Positions 38,711 through 48,212 of a stretch of 64,000 nucleotides of DNA are shown in pieces. Position 1 is the first letter of the stretch; each line of letters begins with the position of its first letter. The stretch comes from Rubrivivax sp. (GTDB lineage: Bacteria > Pseudomonadota > Gammaproteobacteria > Burkholderiales > Burkholderiaceae_C), in NCBI GenBank assembly GCA_020248915.1, contig JADCGP010000027.1, forward strand, positions 1 to 64,000. Direction: 5' to 3'. The notes under the pieces are model-generated. The model did no database searches, had not been told where the DNA came from, and worked only from the letters and a program-made list of their open reading frames with translations. Made by a program: the position numbers and the translations under genes.

Positions 38711-40582
38711 ATGCTGCCTGTCTTGCACCGACGCCGCCCCCCGCGGCGAGCCGCCGCGCGCGCGGCGATCCTCCTCCTAGGCCTTCCTGCGGCGGGCGCC
38801 GTTGGCACGGCTGCGGCCGACGCCGACGTGGTGGTCACCGCCACACGTACGCCGCAGCGCGTGGCCGACGCGCTGGCCGACATCACCGTCCTCGGCCGCG
38901 CCGAGCTCGATCGCTTCGAGGGCGCGACGCTCGCCCAGGTGCTGGCGGCGCAGCCCGGCCTGCAGTCCTCGAGCAACGGTGGCCTCGGCAAGCCGGCGTC
39001 GCTGTTCGTCCGCGGTCTCGAGGCGCGGCACACGCTGCTGCTGGTCGATGGCGTGCGCCTGGGCTCGGCCACCGTCGGCTCGCCTTCGCTGGACAACCTG
39101 CCGCTGGCCGCGATCGAGCGCATCGAGATCGTTCGTGGGCCGCTGTCGTCGCTGTACGGCAGCGGGGCGATGGGCGGCGTGGTGCAGGTCTTCACGCGTC
39201 GCGGCGCGCAGGGCACGAGCGGCCACGCGCAACTTGCGGCGGGCTCCGAGCGCTACGGCCAGGCTGCGGCCGGCGTCGCGTTCGGCGGCGGCGGCCTCGA
39301 CCTGGCCGTGCAGGCGCAGCACACCGAGACCCGCGGCGCGTCTTCGACGACGCCGGCCGTGCCCTTCGGCAGCCACGACCCCGACCGCGACGGCTTCCGG
39401 CAGACCGGCGCCAGCGCGCGCCTGGGCTGGCAGCCGGCAGCGGCCGACGGGCGTGGCTGGCGTCTCGAGGCGGTGCTGCTGGGCGCCGACGGCGTCACCG
39501 GCGTCGACGACGGCCCGGGCGCCGGCGCGCGAGCCGCGCTGCGCACGCGCGCCTCGGTGCTGTCGGCGCGCGGCCCGGTCGCCGGGCCCTGGAGCATGCG
39601 CCTGAGCCTGGGCGAGACGCGCGACCTGTACGAGACGCTCGCCACGTCCAGCGCCTTCACGCCGCTGGGCACGATCGGCACCACCAGCCGTCAGCTGGGC
39701 TGGGAGAACACCTTCAACACGCCGCTGGGCATGGCGCTCGCCCTGCTCGAGCGCACCAGCGAGCGCGTCGGCCGCCCCGGCCAGCCCTTCAGCGTCAGCG
39801 CGCGCGACATCGACGCGCTCGCGCTCGGGCTGTCGGGCCGGCGAGCGGCGCACCACTGGCAGGCCAGCGTGCGCCACGACCGCAACTCGCAGTTCGGCAG
39901 CGTGGGCACCGGTGCGGCGGCCTGGGCCTGGGACGCGACGCCGGCGTGGCGGATCGGCGCGAGCCTGGGCACCAGCCAGACGCTGCCGAGCTTCAACCAG
40001 CTCTACTTCCCGAACTTCGGCAATCCGCTGCTGCAGCCGGAGGCGGGCCGCCACGCCGAGCTGCAGCTGCGCCACGCGCGCGGTGCGCACCAGTGGCGGG
40101 CCGTGCTGTACGGCCACCGCTACCGCAGCTTCATCCCGAGCGGTCCGCTGCCGGCCAACCTGCCGCGTGCTCGGATCGACGGCGCTTCGCTGGCGTACGA
40201 GGCGCGGCTGGGCACGCTGGCGCTGGCTGCGAGCCTGGACCATGTCGACCCGCGCAACGCGACGGCGGGCAACGCCAACTTCGACAAGCTGCTGCCGCGA
40301 CGCGCGCGCGACGCGTTCAAGCTGGCGGCCGACTGGGAGCGCGGCCGCTGGTCGGCCGGAGCCACGCTGCAGGCCTTCTCGCACCGGTTCGACGATGCGG
40401 CCAACCGCCTGCGCCTGGGGGGCTACGCGACGCTGGACCTGAGGGCCGGCTGGCGTCTGCAACCCGGGACCGAGCTCACGCTGCGCCTGGAAAACGCCGG
40501 CGACAAGGCCTACGAGACCGCGCTCGGCTACGCGCAGCCGAGGCGCCGCGGCTTCGTCACGCTGCGCAGCGAGTGGCGATGA
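38711..40582 (+). CDS. btuB: TonB-dependent vitamin B12 receptor BtuB
   Basis: 623 residues. Signal peptide 1-36, then a probable TonB box (DVVVTATRTPQ) and plug domain: LAQVLAAQPGLQSSSNGGLG, SLFVRGLEARHTLLLVDGVR and IEIVRGPLSSLYGSGAMGGV. A 22-strand barrel fills the rest. Downstream of a cobalamin riboswitch and ahead of btuFCD, so cobalamin is the ligand. The last residues are LRSEWR; the usual terminal Phe is missing, though Trp is two from the end. The TGA overlaps the ATG of btuF. Confidence 0.94.
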   Translation: MLPVLHRRRPPRRAAARAAILLLGLPAAGAVGTAAADADVVVTATRTPQRVADALADITVLGRAELDRFEGATLAQVLAAQPGLQSSSNGGLGKPASLFVRGLEARHTLLLVDGVRLGSATVGSPSLDNLPLAAIERIEIVRGPLSSLYGSGAMGGVVQVFTRRGAQGTSGHAQLAAGSERYGQAAAGVAFGGGGLDLAVQAQHTETRGASSTTPAVPFGSHDPDRDGFRQTGASARLGWQPAAADGRGWRLEAVLLGADGVTGVDDGPGAGARAALRTRASVLSARGPVAGPWSMRLSLGETRDLYETLATSSAFTPLGTIGTTSRQLGWENTFNTPLGMALALLERTSERVGRPGQPFSVSARDIDALALGLSGRRAAHHWQASVRHDRNSQFGSVGTGAAAWAWDATPAWRIGASLGTSQTLPSFNQLYFPNFGNPLLQPEAGRHAELQLRHARGAHQWRAVLYGHRYRSFIPSGPLPANLPRARIDGASLAYEARLGTLALAASLDHVDPRNATAGNANFDKLLPRRARDAFKLAADWERGRWSAGATLQAFSHRFDDAANRLRLGGYATLDLRAGWRLQPGTELTLRLENAGDKAYETALGYAQPRRRGFVTLRSEWR

Positions 40583-41646
40583 CGCAGGAGGCGGGTTGCG
40601 GCTGCGTCGCCGTGCCGTCCGCACCGGTGCGCCGCGGCCTCCTCGTGAGCCTTCGCGTGGGCCTCCTCGTGCGTGTGCCGCTCGCGGCCGCGGCCCTCGT
40701 CGGCGCGGCCGTGCAGGCACAGCCCGCTGTCGAGGCCGTGCGGGTCGTCGACGACCGCGGCCGCAGCGTCGTGCTGCCGGCGCCGCCGGCGCGCATCGTG
40801 TCGCTGCTTCCGTCGCTGACCGAGACCGTCTGCGCGCTCGGCGCCTGCGCCCGTCTGGTGGGGGTCGACCGCCACTCCAGCTGGCCGGCGGCGGTGACCG
40901 TGCTGCCGCGCCTGGGCGGGCTCGAGGACACGCAGGTCGAGCGGCTGGTCGCGCTGCGGCCCGACGTCGTGCTGGCCGAGGGCTCGTCGCGCGCGATCGA
41001 GCGGCTCGAGTCGCTCGGCCTGCGCGTCGTGGCGCTGTCGCCGCGCAGCCTCGAGGACGGCGAGCGCACGCTGCGCCTGGTGGGCGCGCTGCTCGGCGAC
41101 GAGGCCGCCGGTGCGCGCCTGTGGGCGCAGCAGCAGTCGCGCATCGAGCGCGCCGCAGCCCGGGTGCCTGCGGCTCTGCAGGGCCGGCGCGTGTACTTCG
41201 AGGTGGCCGCGGCGCCGTTCGCCGCCGGCGAGGCCTCGTTCGTCGGCCAGTTGCTGGCGCGGCTCGGCCTGCGCAACATCGTGCCGGCCGCGCTGGGCCC
41301 GTTTCCCCATCTCAACCCCGAGTTCGTCGTGCGCGCCGACCCCGACGTCGTGATGGCCAGCGCCCGGGCGCTGGCCGAGATGCCTGCGCGCCCCGGATGG
41401 CGCGGCCTGCGCGCGCTGGCCGGCGGGCAGGCCTGCGGCTTCGCGTCTGGCCCCTGGGACACGCTGGTGCGGCCGGGTCCGCGCCTGGCCGAGGGCGCCG
41501 AGGCGGTGGCCGACTGCCTCGCGTCGCTGCCGCCCGCTGCGCTCGCTGCGCCCGCTGCGGCACCGGCGGCCGTTCCGGCCCGACCCGGGTCGACCACACT
41601 GCCGCCGCCCGCCTCGATCGCGCAGCCGCCGGCGGTGCCGCGCTGA
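40579..41646 (+). CDS. btuF: Periplasmic cobalamin-binding protein BtuF
   Basis: 355 residues. A long N-terminal region with signal-like hydrophobic stretch ends near VQAQP (about 48). The first lobe has RIVSLLPSLTETVCALGACA and LVGVDRHSSWPAAV, then ALRPDVVLAEG. The second has RVYFEVAAAPFAAGEASFVG and PEFVVRADPDVVMAS. It carries B12 from BtuB to BtuCD. A disordered Ala/Pro tail of about 45 residues ends it. ATG overlaps the btuB stop by four bases. The true start may lie further in, at a GTG near the hydrophobic core. Confidence 0.9.
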   Translation: MTQEAGCGCVAVPSAPVRRGLLVSLRVGLLVRVPLAAAALVGAAVQAQPAVEAVRVVDDRGRSVVLPAPPARIVSLLPSLTETVCALGACARLVGVDRHSSWPAAVTVLPRLGGLEDTQVERLVALRPDVVLAEGSSRAIERLESLGLRVVALSPRSLEDGERTLRLVGALLGDEAAGARLWAQQQSRIERAAARVPAALQGRRVYFEVAAAPFAAGEASFVGQLLARLGLRNIVPAALGPFPHLNPEFVVRADPDVVMASARALAEMPARPGWRGLRALAGGQACGFASGPWDTLVRPGPRLAEGAEAVADCLASLPPAALAAPAAAPAAVPARPGSTTLPPPASIAQPPAVPR

Positions 41647-41678
41647 CGCATTGCCCGCAGCCGCCGCCGGCCGACCCG

Positions 41679-42674
41679 ATGCTGCGCCCGTCCACCCTCG
41701 CCGTGCTGCTGGCTGCCGCGGCCATGCTGCTGGCTGCCGGCGGCCTGGCCGCAGGCAGCGACGGCTGGTCGCTCGCGGCACTGCAGGGCGACGCGATGCA
41801 GTGGGCGCTGGTGCGCGACATCCGGGCGCCGCGCACGCTGGGCGCGATGCTCGTCGGCGCGCTGCTGGGGGTGGCCGGCGCACTTGCGCAGGGGCTGTTC
41901 CGCAACCCGCTGGCCGACCCCTACCTGCTCGGCTCGGCCGCCGGCGCCGGCCTGGGCGTGGTCGCGGTGCTGGCCGCCGGCGCCGCGTCGGGCCACCTGG
42001 TGGGCTGGACGGCGGTGCAGGGGCTGCTGCGGCTGGGCATGGTGGGCGCGGCGTTCGCCGGCGCCCTGGCCGGCGTGCTGCTGACGCTGCTGCTGGCGCG
42101 CGGGGCGGGCCGGCCGCTGGTGCTGCTGCTGGCAGGCATCGTGGTCGGGATCCTGCTCGGCGCGGCGGCGGAGCTGCTCGCGCTGGCCTCGCCGGAGGCG
42201 CTGCGCGGGCGGCAGGTGTTCCTGCTCGGCACGACCTCCTTCCTCGGCTGGCCGGGCGTGGCGGTGCTGTGTGGTGCGGCGCTGCTGGTGCTGCCGCTGG
42301 CGTGGCGCCTGGCCCGCGTGCTCGACGCGCTGGTGCTCGGCGAGGCGGGCGCGGCCAGCCTGGGCCTGCCGCTCGCGCCGTTGCGCCTGCTGCTGGTGGT
42401 GCTGATGGCGCTGGCCACCGGCGCTGCCGTGGCGCAGGCGGGCCTGGTGGCCTTCGTCGGCCTGGTGGCACCGCACCTGGTGCGGCGCCTGGTCACGGTG
42501 GCTCATGGCGCGCTGCTGCTGCTGTCGGCGCTGGCCGGCGCGGTGCTGCTCGGTGCTGCCGACCTGGCCGCGCGCACCCTGCTCGCGCCGCAGGAGCTGC
42601 CCGTGGGCCTGCTGACGGCGGTGGTGGGCGGCGTCTACCTGCTAGCGCTGCTGCGGCGGAGGGCGGTCTCGTGA
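41679..42674 (+). CDS. btuC: Vitamin B12 ABC transporter permease BtuC (FecCD family)
   Basis: 331 residues with about ten helices. RDIRAPRTLGAMLVGALLGV and FRNPLADPYLLGSAAGAGLG are FecCD-family hallmarks, as are LLGTTSFLGWPG and LVAFVGLVAPHLVRRLV, the loop that touches the ATPase. It forms the B12 channel with itself as a dimer. The 32 bases after btuF and the GTG of btuD overlapping its TGA place it in one operon. Confidence 0.93.
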   Translation: MLRPSTLAVLLAAAAMLLAAGGLAAGSDGWSLAALQGDAMQWALVRDIRAPRTLGAMLVGALLGVAGALAQGLFRNPLADPYLLGSAAGAGLGVVAVLAAGAASGHLVGWTAVQGLLRLGMVGAAFAGALAGVLLTLLLARGAGRPLVLLLAGIVVGILLGAAAELLALASPEALRGRQVFLLGTTSFLGWPGVAVLCGAALLVLPLAWRLARVLDALVLGEAGAASLGLPLAPLRLLLVVLMALATGAAVAQAGLVAFVGLVAPHLVRRLVTVAHGALLLLSALAGAVLLGAADLAARTLLAPQELPVGLLTAVVGGVYLLALLRRRAVS

Positions 42675-43486
42675 GCGTTCGGGCGGAGCCCGCGACCGAC
42701 GCCGTGGCGGCGGCGGCGCTGTGCGCCGAGGGCCTCGGTGTGCGGCGCGGCGGCCGCATGGTGGTCGACGGCGTGACGTTCGGCCTCCGGCCGGGGCAGT
42801 GGGCCGCGGTGGTCGGCCCCAATGGCGCAGGCAAGAGCACGCTGCTGGTGGCGCTGGCAGGGCTTCTGCCGCGCGCGGCGGGCCAGGTGTGGCTGCAGGG
42901 CCGCCCGCTCGAGGCCTGGCCGCCGCGCGAGCGTGCCCGGCGCATGGCCTGGCTTGGCCAGCAGGCTGGCGCCGAGGGCGAACTCGCGGTCGAGGACGTC
43001 GTGCTGCTCGGCCGCCTGCCGCACCACGGGCTGCTGGGCGCACCGACGGCGGCCGACCGCCAGGTGGCGCAGGCCGCGCTCGCTGCCTGCGACGCTACCG
43101 CGCTGGCCGGCCGGCGGCTGGACGAACTGTCGGGCGGCGAGCGCCAGCGCGTGCTGCTGGCGCGTGCCCTCGCCGTGCAGGCGCCGTTGCTGCTGCTGGA
43201 CGAACCCACCGCCCACCTCGACCCGCCACACCAGCGCGCGCTCTTTGCCGCGCTGGCCGCGCACGCGGCAGCCGGCGGCGCCGCGCTCGCGGTGCTGCAC
43301 GACCTGGGCGCTGCGCTGGGCGCCGACCGCGTGCTGGTGCTCGAGCAGGGTCGCCTCGTGGCCGAAGGCGCGCCCGGCGACGCGGCGCTGCACCAAGCCA
43401 TCGAGCGTGTGTTCGGCCACGCGCTGGCCATCGAGTGCGTGGCCAGCGCCGGAGGTCCGCGCTGGGTGGCCGTGCCGCGTCGCTGA
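42671..43486 (+). CDS. btuD: Vitamin B12 ABC transporter ATP-binding protein BtuD
   Basis: 271 residues from GTG. Walker A GPNGAGKSTLLVALAG, Q-loop WLGQQAG, signature LSGGERQRVLLARAL, Walker B LLLLDEPTAHLD and the switch His in VLHDLGA are all intact, so it should be active. It powers BtuC. Overlaps the end of btuC (GTGA). Confidence 0.94.
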   Translation: MSVRAEPATDAVAAAALCAEGLGVRRGGRMVVDGVTFGLRPGQWAAVVGPNGAGKSTLLVALAGLLPRAAGQVWLQGRPLEAWPPRERARRMAWLGQQAGAEGELAVEDVVLLGRLPHHGLLGAPTAADRQVAQAALAACDATALAGRRLDELSGGERQRVLLARALAVQAPLLLLDEPTAHLDPPHQRALFAALAAHAAAGGAALAVLHDLGAALGADRVLVLEQGRLVAEGAPGDAALHQAIERVFGHALAIECVASAGGPRWVAVPRR

Positions 43487-43623
43487 GGCGGCCGGGCGAC
43501 CCCATCCACCCGCACGACGGGGACGACACGGCGCATGATGACGGTTGCAGCCACCTCTTCGCTTCCCGTGCTGCCCGCGCTGCCAGCGCGGCCGCTCCCG
43601 CCGTCCCCTGCCGTCGCTCCGCC

Positions 43624-44475
43624 ATGCCATCTGCCATGCTTCCCGCCGTGACGTCCAGCGGCCCGCAGCGCATCGTCGCCCTGACCGAGGAGACCACCGA
43701 GTGGCTGTATCTGCTCGGCGAGGAGCGGCGACTGGTGGGAATCAGCGGCTACACGGTTCGGCCGCGCCGCGCGCGCCAGGAGAAGCCGCGCGTGAGCGCC
43801 TTCCTCGACGGCCGGGTCGACCGCATCGTCGAGCTCGAGCCGGACCTGGTGATCGGGTTCTCGGACATGCAGGCGGCGCTGGCCGACAAGCTGATCCGGG
43901 CCGGGCTCAACGTGCTCGTCACCAACCAGCGCAGCGTGGCCGAGATCTTCGCCACACTGCGGCTCGTGGCCGGCCTGGTGGGCGCGCACGAGCGCGCCGA
44001 GGGCTGGATCGCGCAGGTGCAGGCGCGCCACGCTGCGATCGCCGCGGCGGCGGCGCGCTGGCCGCGTCGGCCGCGCGTGTATTTCGAGGAGTGGGACGAG
44101 CCGATGATCAGCGCGATCCGCTGGGTGTCGGAGCTGGTGGCGGTGGCCGGCGGCGAGGATGTCTTCCCCGAACTCGCGGCGAAGCCGATGGGCCGCGACC
44201 GCGTTGTCTCAGACCCGCTCGAGCCGGCGCGGCGCGCGCCCGACCTGATCGTCGGCTCCTGGTGCGGCAAGCACTTCAGGCCCCAGCGCGTGGCCGCGCG
44301 TCCGGGCTGGGCCGAGGTGCCCGCGGTGCGCACGGGACGGCTGCACGAGATCAAGTCGTGCGACATCCTGCAACCCGGCCCGGCCGCGCTGACGGACGGG
44401 CTCGAGCAGCTGCACCGTCTGTGCTCGGAGTGGGCCGCGGACGCCCCGCGGGCGCCGGCGCATCGCGACGCCTGA
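43624..44475 (+). CDS. BtuF-like cobalamin-binding protein without evident signal peptide
   Basis: 283 residues. RIVALTEETTEWLYLLGEER, RVSAFLDGRVDRIVELEPDL and VIGFSDMQAALADKLIRAGL follow the class III solute-binding fold used by BtuF. VYFEEWDEPMISAIRWVSEL and LIVGSWCGKHFRP complete it. The first 15 residues are not hydrophobic, and no signal is seen up to the Met at 43624, so it may be cytosolic or wrongly started. It closes the riboswitch-led operon, so a corrinoid ligand is likely. It is only distantly like BtuF at 40579. Confidence 0.82.
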   Translation: MPSAMLPAVTSSGPQRIVALTEETTEWLYLLGEERRLVGISGYTVRPRRARQEKPRVSAFLDGRVDRIVELEPDLVIGFSDMQAALADKLIRAGLNVLVTNQRSVAEIFATLRLVAGLVGAHERAEGWIAQVQARHAAIAAAAARWPRRPRVYFEEWDEPMISAIRWVSELVAVAGGEDVFPELAAKPMGRDRVVSDPLEPARRAPDLIVGSWCGKHFRPQRVAARPGWAEVPAVRTGRLHEIKSCDILQPGPAALTDGLEQLHRLCSEWAADAPRAPAHRDA

Positions 44476-44503
44476 GCCGTACGCAGGGCGCCGGACGCAC
44501 GGG

Positions 44504-44548
44504 CGTACGGGGGCACGGGGGCAGGGGGGCAGGGGGGCACGGGGGCAC
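44504..44548 (+). repeat. G-rich tandem GGGGCA-type repeat
   Basis: Seven G-runs of four to six bases, separated by CAC, CA or TAC (units such as GGGGGCAC and GGGGGGCA), lie in the 201-base gap after the B12 operon. The tract could form a G-quadruplex in the plus-strand RNA or DNA. The rest of the gap holds no recognised signal. Confidence 0.6.
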
Positions 44549-44676
44549 GGGCCGTGGCGTCCATCGGCAGCGGACGCGATCCGTCGGCCTCCGGCGGCCG
44601 TTCGTCGCATCGGGCTCGCGCCGCACCGGCCGGCGGCCGAAGATGCGCCCACTCACCGAACTCCACGGAGCCCCAC

Positions 44677-44823
44677 ATGAACACCCGCCTGCAGCATCGC
44701 GTCGTCTCCCTCGTCCTCGCCCTCGTCGTGACGGCCGGCGTGTTCGGCGGCATCGACGGACTGGCCGGGCTGCCCGAGGCGAGCGCCCAGTGGGCCGCAG
44801 CGCTGGTGGCACCGCGCGGCTGA
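44677..44823 (+). CDS. Small exported or membrane peptide
   Basis: 48 residues: a basic start (MNTRLQHR), one hydrophobic helix (about 9-26, VVSLVLALVVTAGVFGGI), then a short Ala-rich end. CACGGAG lies about seven bases before the ATG. Similar 45-50 residue peptides starting MNTR are frequent in Burkholderiales genomes, from memory. Function unknown. Confidence 0.6.
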   Translation: MNTRLQHRVVSLVLALVVTAGVFGGIDGLAGLPEASAQWAAALVAPRG

Positions 44824-44923
44824 GAAGCTGTGAACGAACCCGACACGCGCGCTCGTCACGCCATGCGCCGCCGGCACTTCGTTGCAGATCTTCGCCATAT
44901 CGCTGGACATGGCTGCGCTTTGC

Positions 44924-44941
44924 GCCTCGCTGCAGCGAGGC
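44924..44941. repeat. 18-base perfect palindrome
   Basis: GCCTCGCTGCAGCGAGGC, between two very small genes. It can form a 7-bp hairpin with a TGCA loop. No T-run follows on either strand, so it is not a clear terminator. Confidence 0.6.
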
Positions 44942-44975
44942 CTGGCGCGCCGCTGTCACCCGCCGGACTCCTCGT

Positions 44976-45200
44976 TTGCAGCTCTTGAGGCCTGCGGTGC
45001 TCGCCCTGCTTCTGTTCGTCGGCTGGCTGCTTCTGCTCGTCGTCAGCTGGCCGGTGGCGCTGCTGGCACTGGTGCTGGCTCCGCTGGTGTGGCTGCTGTC
45101 GCTGCCGCTGCGGCTGCTCGGGCTCGTCGTCGGTGCCGTCTTCGCACTGCTGCGGGCGGTGCTGTTCCTGCCGGCGCGGCTGCTGGGAGGCCGCGGGTAG
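44976..45200 (+). CDS. Small two-helix membrane protein
   Basis: About 74 residues, nearly all hydrophobic: LALLLFVGWLLLLVVSWPVA and LALVLAPLVWLLSLPLRLLG, then LVVGAVFALLRAVLFLPARL. No ATG; candidates are TTG at 44976 or 44985 and GTG at 44997, the last with GAGG six bases before it. Homologues recalled from related genomes include the LLRPAVL opening, which favours a TTG. No function known. Convergent with the dipeptide transporter operon. Confidence 0.6.
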   Translation: MQLLRPAVLALLLFVGWLLLLVVSWPVALLALVLAPLVWLLSLPLRLLGLVVGAVFALLRAVLFLPARLLGGRG

Positions 45201-45264
45201 CGCGGCGGCCGGCCGCCAGAGGCGGATGAGCTGCGCGCAGGCCGGCGCGCAGGCCACCGCGCCG

Positions 45265-46251
45265 TCAGCGCAGGTGGCAGGACACCCAGTGCCCGTCGCC
45301 CGACTGTTTGAGCTCGGGCCGCTCCTTGTCGCACAGCCCGGGCCTGGCGATCGGGCAGCGGGTGTGGAAGTGGCAGCCGCTGGGCGGGCGGATCGGGCTC
45401 GGCACGTCGCCCTGCAGCATGATGCGCTTGCGCTTGACCGTCGGGTCGGGGATGGGCACCGCCGACAGCAGTGCCTCGGTGTAAGGGTGCTGCGGCGTGG
45501 TGTACAGCTGCTGCGCCGGCGCCAGCTCGACGATGCGGCCGAGGTACATCACCGCGACGCGGTCGCTGATGTGCTCGACGACGCTCAGGTCGTGGGCGAT
45601 GAAGACGTAGGTCAGGTGGAACTGCTCCTGCAGGTCTTCCAGAAGGTTGATCACCTGGGCCTGGATCGACACGTCGAGCGCGCTGACCGCCTCGTCGCAG
45701 ACGATCATCTTCGGGTCCACCGCCAGCGCGCGCGCGATGCCGATGCGCTGGCGCTGGCCGCCGGAGAACTCGTGCGGGTAGCGCCGCATGTGGTCCGGGC
45801 TCAGCCCCACGGTGGCCAGCAGCGCGGCGACGCGGTCCTCGATCTCGCGCGCGCTGCGCGCCAGGCCGTGGATGACCAGGCCCTCGCCGATGATCGCGCC
45901 CACGGTCATCCGCGGGTTCAGGCTCGCGTAGGGATCCTGGAAGATGATCTGCATCTCGCGCGCCAGCGCCCGCAGTTCCTCGCGCGGCATCGCGGTGACG
46001 TTGCGGCCGCCGAACCAGACCTCGCCGGAGGTCGGCTCGATCAGGCGCAGGATGCAGCGCCCGGTGGTGCTCTTGCCGCAGCCGCTCTCGCCGACGACGC
46101 CCAGCGTCTCGCCGGCGGCGAGCTCGAAGCTGACGCCGTCCACGGCGTGCACGCGGTCGACCGTGCGCTGCAGCAGCCCGCCCTTGATCGGGAACTGCTT
46201 GACCAGGTTGCGCACCTGCAGCAGCGGCGCGGTCGGGGCTGGGGTGCTCAT
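45265..46251 (-). CDS. Dipeptide/oligopeptide ABC transporter ATP-binding protein (DppF/OppF type)
   Basis: 328 residues. Walker [17 protein letters not shown]-loop [16 protein letters not shown], signature [15 protein letters not shown] and Walker [19 protein letters not shown] are present. The C-terminal oligopeptide-transporter extension, [18 protein letters not shown], has the four-Cys pattern that can hold a 4Fe-4S cluster in relatives. Last gene of the operon; ATG overlaps the stop of the upstream ATPase gene by four bases. Confidence 0.94.
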   Translation of the reverse strand: MSTPAPTAPLLQVRNLVKQFPIKGGLLQRTVDRVHAVDGVSFELAAGETLGVVGESGCGKSTTGRCILRLIEPTSGEVWFGGRNVTAMPREELRALAREMQIIFQDPYASLNPRMTVGAIIGEGLVIHGLARSAREIEDRVAALLATVGLSPDHMRRYPHEFSGGQRQRIGIARALAVDPKMIVCDEAVSALDVSIQAQVINLLEDLQEQFHLTYVFIAHDLSVVEHISDRVAVMYLGRIVELAPAQQLYTTPQHPYTEALLSAVPIPDPTVKRKRIMLQGDVPSPIRPPSGCHFHTRCPIARPGLCDKERPELKQSGDGHWVSCHLR

Positions 46252-47228
46252 GCGGCGGCCGGGTGGAGGATGCAGGCCACCTTGTGGCCGGGGGCGACCT
46301 GCACCAGGGGCGGCGTGGCCGCCGCGCACTGCGGCGTGGCGTGGCGGCAGCGGCCGGCGAAGCGGCAGCCCTCGGCCGGCTCGATCAGCTTGGGCACGGT
46401 GCCGGGGATCGCCTCCAGGCGCACCTTGTGCGTGGCCGCCGTGTCGATGCGCGGGATGCTGCGGATCAGGCCCTGCGTGTAGGGGTGCTTCGGGTTGCCG
46501 AAGAGTTCGGCCACCGGGGCCTCCTCGACCACCTTGCCCGCATACATCACGACCACCTTCTGCGCCACCTCGGCCACCACACCCATCGCGTGCGTGATCA
46601 GCATCACCGCCATCCCGAAGCGCTCCTTCAGGTCGGCGATCAGCTCGAGGATCTGCGCCTGGATCGTCACGTCGAGCGCGGTGGTCGGCTCGTCGGCGAT
46701 CAGCAGCTTCGGGTTGCAGGCCAGGGCGATGGCGATCATCACGCGCTGCCGCATGCCGCCGCTGAACTGGTGCGGGTAGTCGTCGACGCGGCGCTCGGGG
46801 GTGGGGATGTTGACCAGCCGCAGCATCTCGACTGCGCGCTCCATCGCCGCCTTGCGGCCCAGCCCCTCGTGCAGCCGCACGCTCTCGGCGATCTGCTCGC
46901 CGACCGTGTAGACCGGGTTCAGGCTGGTCATCGGCTCCTGGAAAATCATCGCGATCTGCTTGGCGCGGATCCTCTGCATCTCCTCGGGGGTCGTGGGCAC
47001 CAGGTCGCGGCCCTGCCAGAGCACCTGGCCGGCGACGATGCGGCCGGGCGGCATGTCGATCAGCTTCATCACCGTCTTGGCGGTGACGCTCTTGCCGCAG
47101 CCGCTCTCGCCGACGACGCAGACCGTCTGGCCGGCCTCGATCGACAGGTCGACGCCGTCGACCGCGTGCAGCCAGCCGTCGTCGGTCTTGAAGTGGGTCT
47201 TCAGCCCCCGGATCTCGAGCAGCGCCAT
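46248..47228 (-). CDS. Dipeptide/oligopeptide ABC transporter ATP-binding protein (DppD/OppD type)
   Basis: 326 residues. [19 protein letters not shown] (Walker A), [38 protein letters not shown] and [18 protein letters not shown] mark the family. The C-terminal [16 protein letters not shown] is the Cys-rich extension. Pairs with the DppF-type subunit to form the ATPase heterodimer. Nine bases separate it from the permease gene upstream. Confidence 0.94.
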   Translation of the reverse strand: MALLEIRGLKTHFKTDDGWLHAVDGVDLSIEAGQTVCVVGESGCGKSVTAKTVMKLIDMPPGRIVAGQVLWQGRDLVPTTPEEMQRIRAKQIAMIFQEPMTSLNPVYTVGEQIAESVRLHEGLGRKAAMERAVEMLRLVNIPTPERRVDDYPHQFSGGMRQRVMIAIALACNPKLLIADEPTTALDVTIQAQILELIADLKERFGMAVMLITHAMGVVAEVAQKVVVMYAGKVVEEAPVAELFGNPKHPYTQGLIRSIPRIDTAATHKVRLEAIPGTVPKLIEPAEGCRFAGRCRHATPQCAAATPPLVQVAPGHKVACILHPAAA

Positions 47229-47237
47229 GGTCGTGAC

Positions 47238-48212
47238 TCAGAGCACCCGTCGCGGGTCGAGCGCATCGCGCAGGCCGTCGCCGACGAAGTTGATGGTGAG
47301 CACCGTGATGAAGATGGCGATGCCGGGGAACAGCGCCCAGTGCAGGGCCAGGTCCATGTAGTCGCGCCCGTCGTAGAGGATGCGGCCCCAGGTCGGGATG
47401 TCGGGCGGGAAGCCCAGGCCCAGGAACGACAGCGTGCTCTCGGCGATGATGGCCGCGGCCACGTCGATCGTCGCGGCCACGATCACCGGGCCCATGCTGT
47501 TGGGCAGGATGTGGCGCACCACCTGGCGCGGCGTGCTGGCGCCCAGCGCGCGCGCCGCCTCGACGAACTCCTTCTCGCGCAGCGAGAAGAACTGCGCCCG
47601 CACCAGCCGTGCCACCGGCATCCAGCGGAAGCCGCCGATCACGGCGACGATCAGGATGAAGATGCCCAGCTCGAGCCCGAAGGCCTGCTTCAGCGGCTCG
47701 CGGAACAGGAAGATCAGCAGCAGCAGCACGGGCAGCTGCGGCAGGCTCAGGAACAGGTCGGTCACCCACATCAGCGCCGCGTCGACCCAGCCGCGGGCCA
47801 TGCCCGCGATCGCGCCGATGATCACGCCGACGGTGATCGCCATCAGCATCGCGGCCAGCCCGACCGCCAGCGAGATGCGGCCCCCGTAGAGCATGCGCGC
47901 CAGCATGTCGCGGCCGAGGTCGTCGGTGCCCATCGGATGCTTCCAGCTCGGGCCTGCGAGGCGGGCCTGGAAGTCGACGTCGTTGACGCCGACCTTGTAG
48001 ACCAGCGGCCCGAGCAGCACCGCCAGCACCATGAAGCCCAGCACCCACAGGCTCCAGTAGGCGAGCCGGTGGCGCTTGAAGCGGCGCCAGGCCTCGCGCC
48101 AGGGCGACACGCTCGCCAGCGGCTTGCCGGGCGAGGAGCCGGCGGACGGGCCGGGGGGCGGGCCGTCCGTCGGGACCTCAGCGGTAGCTGATGCGGGGGT
48201 CGAGCCAGCCAT
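47238..48212 (-). CDS. Dipeptide/oligopeptide ABC transporter permease (DppC/OppC type)
   Basis: 324 residues. A Pro/Gly-rich cytosolic start (to about 40), one helix, then the DppC domain with [20 protein letters not shown], and the ATPase-contact loop [40 protein letters not shown] is typical of this subunit. The start region overlaps the end of the DppB-type gene by 35 bases. A shorter start at a later codon is possible, as the first 35 residues look disordered. Confidence 0.93.
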   Translation of the reverse strand: MAGSTPASATAEVPTDGPPPGPSAGSSPGKPLASVSPWREAWRRFKRHRLAYWSLWVLGFMVLAVLLGPLVYKVGVNDVDFQARLAGPSWKHPMGTDDLGRDMLARMLYGGRISLAVGLAAMLMAITVGVIIGAIAGMARGWVDAALMWVTDLFLSLPQLPVLLLLIFLFREPLKQAFGLELGIFILIVAVIGGFRWMPVARLVRAQFFSLREKEFVEAARALGASTPRQVVRHILPNSMGPVIVAATIDVAAAIIAESTLSFLGLGFPPDIPTWGRILYDGRDYMDLALHWALFPGIAIFITVLTINFVGDGLRDALDPRRVL

